Assembly (NCBI RefSeq): GCF_963678635.1
Contig: NC_087062.1
Location: 57,926,129-57,990,128 of the forward strand
Source of the DNA: Symsagittifera roscoffensis
Taxonomy: Eukaryota; Xenacoelomorpha; Acoela; Convolutidae
Reading direction: 5' to 3'
Length of the DNA stretch: 64,000 nt
Numbering within the stretch: position 1 is the first letter of the stretch; the number at the start of each line of letters is the position of its first letter. The notes below the pieces were generated by a model that worked only from the letters and a program-made list of their open reading frames with translations, had not been told where the DNA came from and ran no database searches. Positions 23,101-30,100 of the stretch are shown piece after piece. The position numbers and the translations under genes are program-made.

Positions 23101-26100
23101 TCTCGCATGAATATAAACAGCCTCTCATTATTGGATAAAACGGTGCAAGTCACACCACAAGTAATGCGGATGCTGGGTGGATTGTTAGAAAGAGAAGTGA
23201 CCAGAGATGACCCCGAGTGGACAGCAGCAGTGGCATCGCTAACAGTCAGTAAGAAAGTGAAGATCATGCCGTCCAGACAACAGCACGAAGAGAACAAGAG
23301 GGATTGTAGGACAATAGTTCAGCAACTAGTATCCTCAATACCCCAAGAGATTTTAACCAGTACTTCTTACGGACGGAAAGAACAGGGGAGCAGCAAGCGA
23401 AAGAAAACCGTCACCTTTGTAGACCGGGAAAAAGAGGGTGAAGAGGTAGAACAAAATCTGCTGCAAGACTATTTGTCCGGGGAGAAGGATGAGGAGAAAA
23501 ACCAGCAATCACAAGATCAACACCCGGGACAAGTGAATTTGTCCGGGGAGTCCGAGATAGACGAGAAAATTCCTGATGAGAAACAGGACCTAGAGAACAA
23601 AGTTTTGTCCGGGGAGTTCAGATGGATGCGAAGGAAATACGGACATGATCTGGAGGAGCGTGCAGTCTCCGGCACAACACCTTCGACGGATGATAAGTCA
23701 GAAAGCTCGAGAATGAACACCCATTCAGACAGGGATTCGACCTCGGGATCAGAACTGTCAGAACTGGCGATACACACGCTACTAGTGGAAACTCGGGCGA
23801 GAAACCTGGACAGAGAGGTGTACCAGGATCCTGACAGTGATCGCTACCTAATACCAAGCGAAAGAGTCTTTGACAACGCAGCGGATGACTTAGAAACGAT
23901 AGCGGTATCGAAACGTTCGATAAGCCTGTTGCCGCAGAAAGAGGTAGTCAGGACTGATCTTCAGCCGTTTCAACAAGAAACACAACCGTTGGCGAAGATT
24001 TGGTGCGTTAAGATGGAAGAAGACACACATCAGCCCAACGAGCTGAACAGTCAGAAGAGAATCATGAAGACGTACTTGAAGGCGAGATACAGACTCTCGG
24101 ACCTTCTAAGGGCGCAGAGAAATGATCGCATGACAATCAACCTAAAAAGGTGGATAGAAAACGGTGCACCTGACAAAGGTGACCTGGAAGAAGACAGCTA
24201 TAGGATCCTGAGACAATACTTCATGCAGAAGGAGGGGAGATTATATCTGAACAAGGACGGGATCGTGGCTTGCAGGAGAAGAGAAGAAGACAAGGTCTTA
24301 TACAAATATAACGCGATAGTGTTGCCGCAACTCTATCAGACAGAACTATTATTCAGGTCGCATGATCAGATGGGCCATCAAGGGATCGACAAAGTGTATC
24401 AGAGGATCCTGAAGCGCTTTGAGTGGCCTGGGATGAAAAAGGCATGCGAGAAATGGGTGACAGCATGTCTGTCATGCCAACAGGTCAAGGATCCTAGGAA
24501 GTTGCGATTTCCTTTACAATCAATTGAATCGTCTGAATTCAACGAGGTGGTGCAGATAGATCACCAGAAGATATGCATGACCGACAGCGGTTACAACCAA
24601 GTCTTGGTCATGATAGATCACTTCACGAAGTATGCAGAGGCCGTGCCCTGCATAACTGCCTCAGCGGAAGAGACATGCGACCACCTGATCAATACGTGGA
24701 TAGCAAGACACGGGTGTCCAATGACGTTTCAATCGGACAATGGAACGGCTTTCGTAGGCGAGCTTACGAAAGAGCTTATGAGACGGTCACAGGTCGCTCA
24801 GGCTCACTCCACGACATACCACCCTCAGACGAATGGCTTAGTGGAAAGGCAGAATAGGACGTTAGTATCGATGCTGAGAGTATATTGTTCCAGGTACATG
24901 ACCGATTGGGACAGATACCTTCCACAGGTGATGGGAGCTTATAATAGCACGCAACACTCCACCACTGGAGTCAGTCCACACATGATGCTGACGGGACACG
25001 AGAAGTCTTTACCCTTGACATTCTTCTACCCAGAGTATGAGGGAAAGAAAACATCCCCACAGGTCTACGTGAGGGATGTGATCAGACGCCAACAGGAGTT
25101 GAACGACTTGTGTAGACGAAACACTCAGCAGGCACAGGCAAGGCAGAGGAAAAGATTCGACAAGAAAGCAGCTGGTGCAAAGGCTTACTCGGTGGGAGAC
25201 TACGTATGGGTATTTCAGAACGTTATACCACCGAAAGGGACAAAAAAGCTTCTGAAGAAGTGGAGGGGACCCTTCATGATTACAGAGGTGCACCAAGAGG
25301 GACGCTTTTATAGACTGAGTACTGGCCGAGCCGCCCACTACGAGAACATCAAGCCACACAATCCATCGACAGAAGACTGGTGTATACCTGCAGACATGGA
25401 AGAAGGGGATTATCTAATGATGGATCCTGCTTGTGAGGTCAATGAAAAAGGCACCAGGGAGAAGAACGATGGAAACGAAGTCGTAGAGGAAGGTACGGAT
25501 ACACCATTGGACCTGGATCCAAACGAACAGATCGAAGCGGACGATGAAACCTTGCCCTACGCAGAGGAAGATTGGCAGGATTCCGAACAGACAGAGGTTC
25601 CCAAGAACATGGAACCAGATCTTCCGTTCACGATGCAGACTCGTCAGAAAGACGGGACGAGACTAAGAAAGAAATACAATCCTTACGGTGACGACTTTGT
25701 AGTGGATAGGATAGATCTAAAGAAAATAGTGGAGGAAGTAGTGGGTTTAGAGGAAATAACAGTGTCACAGGACATTGACATAGTCGATGATCACAACGAT
25801 GAGTGGGTTGACGACTGGTCGAAACCCGAGGTGGAGTTCGACGATGAGCAACAGCAGTCAAATGAACAAGACCTGACGAACCTGCGTGTCTTAGAGTGGC
25901 TGAACGAAATGACATCAGACCCTGAAAAGACCAGCGTTACGATTCAAGACGTAGATCGCGAAAGCGCGAAATACATTAAGACCGAACGAGATGATCCTTC
26001 CTGGGCTGCCCAGGAAGGACAACTCCTCATTCCAGCTTCTAATCTTGACTTAATACCCGGTATGCGATCGACGGGGACGCCGATGGATATTTTTGTCCGG

Positions 26101-26715
26101 GGAGTGGGGGTAGGACTTACCCACACTGAAAACTTGATAATAAAAAAATTGAGAATAGCAAGAGAAACAGGAAACTTAGAAGCAGAAACAGGCGAAGAAC
26201 CTAAGAAACCTGACATAGGCAGGGTAGTTGAGTCATATTTTAACTTACCAAATGAATATTCAAGTAACATAATACTAACAGACAGTGATTTCATACTCAC
26301 AAACAGAACATGTGCGGTAGCTATCACCGCAGACATGAGTTTTAGGACGGCGCTAGCGGCAGATTTTAAGAGGGAATATAAAAACGTGGAATTCCTTTGG
26401 AAGCAAAGACCAGGGATAGGGGGCGTAGCAGCCTTACCCCCGGCGGTGTCGCAAATACCGGGAAAGTACTTATGCTTCCTGGTAACGAGGGCGACAGAGA
26501 AGCAACACGTGGACCCAAAAAATCTAGTCTTGTCTTTGACGAGGCTGAGGGACTTCCTTGTGGAAATGGACGTGAAGGAGCTTTCGCTTCCAGTGTACGA
26601 TCCAAATAGAGGAAGACTGCATCCTCGGGAATTGTACGCGCTTGTACACGTGATATTCTCTGACACGAACATACAAGTATATCTACATAAGAAATATTAC
26701 TTAAGTATAGGCTGA
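17113..26715 (+). CDS. gag-pol: ORF1: Gag-Pol polyprotein of the giant element, 3200 aa
   Basis: One uninterrupted frame from an ATG. Visible in order: Ser/Gly/charge-rich N-terminus; long coiled coil (about 305-430); capsid-like retrotransposon Gag region (about 595-740); two CCHC knuckles, C801-C814 and C853-C866, both CX2CX4HX4C; retropepsin with D1160-T-G and I-L-G-R-D near 1237; reverse transcriptase with Y1645-V-D-D; RNase H from D-T-D-A-S near 1793 to N-A-D-S-L-S near 1904; a ~500-aa spacer with a 22-aa repeat; integrase H2417-X4-H-X29-C-X2-C2455 and D2483, D2542-X35-E2578; GPF module near 2719; then ~450 residues ending in a macrodomain-like fold. All catalytic residues are intact, so the enzyme set looks functional. 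Fusion of gag and pol without frameshift is seen in some Ty3/Gypsy lineages. Confidence 0.95.
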   Translation: MSLDKSRIPKRGNSSRKFIPEKQRKTMTDPFVDWIKRTRSDKEGTVSGRMVETRSQKTSEERRELLEVEVNADHTMNDNQGVNGLEGRGRRLASESTPVEQGHDFATSTGTLGREEMSELSDISTEVTATRRSPTDNTMMAGGTGKQTTSSSFSERMKNTFGNIFPFSMGGGAGNDGESQEEEDEEEQGDFGSQVSLNSSIQESEAHVGRETGTMDKFGVVTTISKEANTPGQSKDFAIRTSSEPQPEESRTRGLGNALADPEMDNDKTSRQRVKARISTSTKLPGTDRVTPPHVTPLMDNGAALEEALNNIVGSLGEQNEQMSIRMSELERAVHIERESLREEINRNRQEVDRSEKRLKERTDEHMTRNLSRMTREAEQRELRLRADMEKLRIQQEQSLGSLDTKIDAMMERRTQAIMDRLDGLLSSKSGPKEGEPNSGGPSREPRVNFNEHQRRKTNGSTRGRGSSSGYATRGNTAWGPNSRASSTGNRQTSNERPTQSTHATGRSDSGNMGHTSPRRSHMGQAGNAHGDSDCRDVPHTEPSTRCEDTQAGHSRDATAMATAFEPLNRSLETFLTRLSRTNERSEKSRRVFKKPRCYKDESDGCIDTWIEVMKLHFEEEDLSERQECSALTSNLEGTALNCVMAKKQYQRDTAEKIFEILLNRFGSGVQGHQAMMRFEKRRQREDETIDKFLDDLEMLRRRSQPDESNRRMNLAVASKFIDGVKNDELRTMLATHYTPLSTNAPTPEELRLKSKEYLLLKPPSRSGYYKNNYGNFNNGPANQGNNWYKPRDDMDKRRSCANCSSTDHHVSACPAYKQGMKAIGFSLEDEDASELEHEDFMRGVIAKFGPRCFFCNLEGHFKSDCPQFWDAVADIKHPRHEEALSGVKASKARLLNEAEARRKDKPQELAAKKMQAVTGEACEPEPATAADDFKIDYKAAAKDALNRVQQELVTKEIEQRVKLELEKEKLQEQLNTFEATEFEETKTPSSLDMKLKVISGKRFGMAPQGKKIQSIISVAGHQVIRNLSEPSEFTLMHLDTYADYLRQVEPRTESRAVRALLTTGGPRMKKLHGRYLEVYGPYQIMLNVDGISIYTRTYITTDDDQMGQIYLGEEELKVRRIGHDAMMEQDAVHIGYEADVTAHLLDTNGTKIGVTGLLDTGAVVSVMPIKTWERMGFTRGDLIPTNLRLAAANRGAIYVAGRTPVTVLHMGGRNLWMSFLVVENLDDADQFILGRDFVRNFDVMIDLNNGLIRIRNPDRKYVKRPINRIITDENKVPVFLDRKVKLQPGQAVVAIFRMRNLNSLSDSKQVCLVPNPNSQSSVILGRSFSVTRNGLCVSVLLNTLDTTVSIQRGKKLGYALPMRTDYEETQNLKKYSVKDCPYHANKDKILKRIDELKSIRKLFSMKSETDDGLSSCSNFPERPSSYELDSDKPVLPEIEHLKGKIGEGDFEKLRDLLDRNAEVFSKHKADIGCCNFVEHEIELEEGAVPHREGARRMTPHKSEACRAEIEMLLEYDMIEPSKSPWACGVVMAKKKGGQLRFCCDFRYLNAVTIKDAYPIPRIDESLSKLGDAKFFTTLDLGSAFWQVPLRKKDREKTGFACELGLYQWKRMPFGLCNATATFQRLMAQALTGVTKKYGNLLMCYVDDVVIATPTLEDHIDRLDEVFGCMKRAGLKCKPSKCEILRDSIKYLGRMVDRHGVRPDPEAVEAVLTWKAPRTDTQLMSFLGFANYYREFIKGYADKVYPMQKLMRNKGKKFEWNDEAQVAFENIKRQLCEAPVLGMPTEKGMYVLDTDASVVAISGILHQEQEWNGRTVLRPIAYGSKVLSDTEMKYGAPKAEMFAVVTFVEKYRAYLGSAPFKLRVDNRALSWLKTYSMDQSYIGRWIVRLDGYHMIIEHRMRDKHQNADSLSKKTEFYERLEQKQANQAEVKEGFSFLDKETYEALPLTRWLDKSGHPIPGHPELPVEKAAEIKILSKEDPVPLDLLLRSHLVQQELSRMNINSLSLLDKTVQVTPQVMRMLGGLLEREVTRDDPEWTAAVASLTVSKKVKIMPSRQQHEENKRDCRTIVQQLVSSIPQEILTSTSYGRKEQGSSKRKKTVTFVDREKEGEEVEQNLLQDYLSGEKDEEKNQQSQDQHPGQVNLSGESEIDEKIPDEKQDLENKVLSGEFRWMRRKYGHDLEERAVSGTTPSTDDKSESSRMNTHSDRDSTSGSELSELAIHTLLVETRARNLDREVYQDPDSDRYLIPSERVFDNAADDLETIAVSKRSISLLPQKEVVRTDLQPFQQETQPLAKIWCVKMEEDTHQPNELNSQKRIMKTYLKARYRLSDLLRAQRNDRMTINLKRWIENGAPDKGDLEEDSYRILRQYFMQKEGRLYLNKDGIVACRRREEDKVLYKYNAIVLPQLYQTELLFRSHDQMGHQGIDKVYQRILKRFEWPGMKKACEKWVTACLSCQQVKDPRKLRFPLQSIESSEFNEVVQIDHQKICMTDSGYNQVLVMIDHFTKYAEAVPCITASAEETCDHLINTWIARHGCPMTFQSDNGTAFVGELTKELMRRSQVAQAHSTTYHPQTNGLVERQNRTLVSMLRVYCSRYMTDWDRYLPQVMGAYNSTQHSTTGVSPHMMLTGHEKSLPLTFFYPEYEGKKTSPQVYVRDVIRRQQELNDLCRRNTQQAQARQRKRFDKKAAGAKAYSVGDYVWVFQNVIPPKGTKKLLKKWRGPFMITEVHQEGRFYRLSTGRAAHYENIKPHNPSTEDWCIPADMEEGDYLMMDPACEVNEKGTREKNDGNEVVEEGTDTPLDLDPNEQIEADDETLPYAEEDWQDSEQTEVPKNMEPDLPFTMQTRQKDGTRLRKKYNPYGDDFVVDRIDLKKIVEEVVGLEEITVSQDIDIVDDHNDEWVDDWSKPEVEFDDEQQQSNEQDLTNLRVLEWLNEMTSDPEKTSVTIQDVDRESAKYIKTERDDPSWAAQEGQLLIPASNLDLIPGMRSTGTPMDIFVRGVGVGLTHTENLIIKKLRIARETGNLEAETGEEPKKPDIGRVVESYFNLPNEYSSNIILTDSDFILTNRTCAVAITADMSFRTALAADFKREYKNVEFLWKQRPGIGGVAALPPAVSQIPGKYLCFLVTRATEKQHVDPKNLVLSLTRLRDFLVEMDVKELSLPVYDPNRGRLHPRELYALVHVIFSDTNIQVYLHKKYYLSIG
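19513..19710 (+). other. Two CCHC zinc knuckles of Gag
   Basis: CANCSSTDHHVSAC (residues 801-814) and CFFCNLEGHFKSDC (853-866) each fit CX2CX4HX4C, the nucleic-acid-binding signature of retroelement nucleocapsid domains. Confidence 0.9.
23473..23664 (+). repeat. Three 66-bp (22-aa) repeats headed by LSGE
   Basis: TTGTCCGGGGAG occurs at 23,473, 23,539 and 23,605, exactly 66 bp apart, encoding L-S-G-E at the head of three 22-residue units in the spacer between RNase H and integrase. The rest of each unit is diverged, acidic and probably disordered. A fourth identical 12-mer is at 26,093 in another frame relationship (F-V-R-G). Confidence 0.8.
26260..26712 (+). other. Macrodomain-like C-terminus of ORF1
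   Basis: Residues about 3050-3190 follow the macrodomain pattern of the ALC1/TARG1 (OARD1) type: A-V-A-I-T-A-D-M, then F-K-R-E-Y, G-G-V-A, Y-L-C-F-L-V-T-R, a helix L-x-x-S-L-x-x-L-R-D-F, then V-K-E-L-S-L-P and a final I-Q-V-Y-L. In the family these elements line the ADP-ribose pocket. Here the glycine-rich loop after A-D-M is replaced by S-F-R-T-A-L-A, and the G-C-G-L-D loop by D-P-N-R-G-R-L, so binding or hydrolase activity may be lost or changed. Assignment is by motif order only. Confidence 0.65.
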
Positions 26716-27118
26716 GTGATGTGCGAGAGGGTGTTAGGCCAAAGGACCAAGTTGCATGTAATATGTGATATGTGTGTTATGTTAGGTTATGTTATGTGTT
26801 AGGTTATTAAGATCATGGGTAAGTAGGGGTTAGTGGCCATGAACAACTAGATGACGATCTTGGGAATAGATCCAAAGTTTGGATTGTCCAATCTTAGGTT
26901 GAATTCCAAAATTTTAGAAACCAATTGATTTTAATAAATTTTAGGGTAAATATCTTTTTATCTGAACTGTCTTTAAGCAGATTTTAACGATGTATGTTAA
27001 GGTGAAATTGACAAGTGTGACATTCGTGATTTCTTTTCTAGATCCTGATTGATCATTTAATTGCTCACTTGAGTCAAAACTTGAAATCGAAATCAAATTA
27101 AATTTGGAGAAGAACAGT
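26716..27118 (+). promoter_or_regulatory. Gap between ORF1 and ORF2 with intron-like signals
   Basis: 403 bp without an ORF. A strong donor-like GGGTAAGT lies at 26,817-26,824, and an acceptor-like TTTCTTTTCTAG ends at 27,041, about 77 nt before the ORF2 ATG. AATAAA occurs at 26,935. The word TGTGACATTCG at 27,016 repeats the first 11 bases of the LTR. ORF2 is probably made from a separate spliced or internally initiated RNA. Confidence 0.4.
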
Positions 27119-30100
27119 ATGGATAATTTCAACCTGGATGAATTGATGGACCTGGCAGAGGCATATGTAGGACCGATGGTAGATGCGATCTATCGTCGGC
27201 TGATCGAACGAGACTTCGCTCTGGAGGACCCAGAGGTGGTCATGTTGCTGACCGCCCTGATTAACATCTTGGGGCACGACAACCGTGGGGACCGCCCCAC
27301 GGAAGTCCTGTTGATGGCAGCATATGGAGAAAGAGGAGTACTAGACCGCCCGAACATGAGAGTGATGAGGTGGAGAAACGGGGCTCTCTCAGGGAGTGAC
27401 TTGGCGAATGAGCCTGGGTTGGGAAGTTCTAGGACTTACCAACCAGGTGAGATGCCAATGCCCTCCAAGCCCAAACCTGGGCTGACGAGAATGCATCAGG
27501 AGATGAACAGTGAGGCGACCTCGTCTGGTTCACCACTGAGAGTAGCTGTGCCACCAAAAGGGGCGAGAGTAACACAGAAGGTTCAGACGAACCAAACCAT
27601 ACAAGATCTGGACGAGATGAACGATCAGTTGAGAAGTACGAAGAAGGAGTTAGACGATATGACGAAGACCATGCTGGCGATGGAGGAAGACCGGGACATG
27701 TGGAGAAAGTTGTTTGAAGACTGCAACAAAAAGCAGGGTCAAGAGATCGAACGCTTAAGGCAGGAATACAAAGAGCGATCGGAGCAGGTGGCGTTGACGA
27801 CGTCCATTGAGAAAGTGATACCTGCAAGAGATATTCCTCGTGGGCAGTCCCCGATGGAGCTCTTGACACCTCGAGAAATGAGTCAAACAACGGAGACACG
27901 GCTTCCAGCAGAGACGAACCGAGTAACAATCCCGGATCCTAGTGACACCTTGGGTGATCCCGTCGTAGAACAGACAGTGAGAAAACTGATAGAGACCGCT
28001 GGACGATTGGTCGCTAACAAGAATGCACCAGGTTCCGGGGTGACTGCACCCTATGGAACGATTGACGATACGGGCAGAGTACAACTCTCCCAGACAATAA
28101 TCAGACAAGGGATAAGTGACGTGACGCCACTCAGGGGGAGTTCGAAGATCACAGAGAGAAAAGTAAGGAAGATGCCAGCGAAGAAAGTGTCTCGTGTAAT
28201 GGACGTGCAGAAGAATAATCAATTAAAGTATAATTTCACGGGAGTTCCGGAGACAGATCCGAGAGCCTGCTTCAATCGAGCTACCTGGAGCCCGGCTGTG
28301 AACCTGCAGCAACCACCACTCGGGACATCTCACCTGATATTGGGAGACAGCTTAGTCCGAGTGCTAACGAATTTGAGGACCTCATGGGTCACCACGGTGA
28401 TGGCCTTTGGAGGCGCGACAATTGCCCAATTATACCGGATGGTGGAGCTGATGAATCCCGGGAGGATACCCAGTGTGATGATATTAGTTGGGACGAATGA
28501 TATCTCCAGAGGATCAGACGAGCAGGAAGCACAGTGGGAATCAATGATGGTGTGTTTGTTCACCACTCTCTGGCAGAAGTTCAGTTGCGCGGTACTGACC
28601 GTTTGCACGGTGCCAATGAACGCAAGAAACCTGACAGCATCAGGAAGAAGGCACAACGAGGGAGTCATGAGATGGAACAACATCATAAGAAACCTAGCAA
28701 ATCGAAATGCCGGAAGAATGATCCTTATGGACATTGAACACGAATTGAGAGCCATGGAGCAAGCCAGACTGACTTCGGATGGCATCCACTTTGACACCAT
28801 CGAGGGACAAGCTTGGTTGAATCGAGTCTTCCAAGAACGGTTGGACGAGTTAGAAGCAGAACTCTCTGACACAGGAGTACTGAAGGAAGAGGGAACGGTG
28901 AATGATACGGTGATCACTACCTTTGTGCCTCCTAACCTGGAAACGCGTTTGGGTACAGTCCCAGCCGCAATAAATTACCGGCAACAAAGCTCCAGCGAAT
29001 CAGGTCGAAGAACTGACGTGCAGGATCGGTTGGGAGAAGCACCGACGAGGAGGACAATTCATCCTAGGAGAAGGATAGGACCCGTCAACCAACCAAACGA
29101 AGGAGTAGCAGGCACGTCCAGATCAGACACTAGATCGGAGACAACGAGTAGCAGTCGAGAAGAGAGACCGAACAGAGGCTCATTGTTATGGTCTAGACCC
29201 ATGCCGTCTCCCTGGCACATATACAAAGAAGAACTGATGAAGCTGGACCTGCAGAAAGTAAGCTTCATCGAAGATGCAAGGAGGATGCTAAATGGAGCGA
29301 CGCTATCCGTCAGCAGATTATACTCAATAACCGGCGTAGAATGGTTGATAGCCGCTAGCATAAATTTCAGCTCCACGACAGCCTTAAGATTTGCTGACTT
29401 GGAAGGACTGCCCTCCAATAACACAATGGGACCTGTGAATGCAAGACCGTTGCAGGATGTCAGATTGAACCATGAGGAGAGGAATCGTGAGGAAAGGCCA
29501 GGAAGATTCCTGACGGCGAGAGCGCCAATTGGACAACACGTGAAGATATTCAAGCAACTGACGACACCACCTAGTCATGTGAAGGAGAGAGTATACCCAA
29601 AACAAGTGAACCAAGATGGTGATGCCCAGAGATATGGCGGATTGACAGCAATAAAGAAAGATGAGAGCATCTTCGCCGCCTACGACAAAGCAGAAATGAG
29701 AAAGGCCAAGATCATGGTAGTAGCGAATTCAGAGTTCGTGTACACCTCTAAGTCTTTGTTTTGGCCGGACGTCATAATGCTGGCCGCAGTTGACCTAGAC
29801 CTATTGCAATCAGTGTCATTGGCTATAGGGGTACAGAGGCAGACAGAGATGAACCCGATAACGATTGTGTTTGCTGGCATCAATGACCATCTACACAGTA
29901 GAGGTTTTCTGAGCAGGCTCAGAGATCCTGCAACAGCAGAAAACGCAGTATGGCCCGCGATAAAAGACATCCTGGAGTCAATGGGTGAAGTGGTAGACGC
30001 GACAAAGGAGGGAACATTCAACAAAGTGGCGTTGAGAGTAGTATTTGCGTTGTCTCCGGGATATGCATATCTCCCGGATGGACTGAAATTTGTGTATGCA

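Noticed and set aside
25944-26672. 242-codon minus-strand ORF opposite the end of ORF1
   Set aside because: Antisense shadow of the purine-rich Gag-Pol frame, as are the many other minus ORFs in 17-36 kb.
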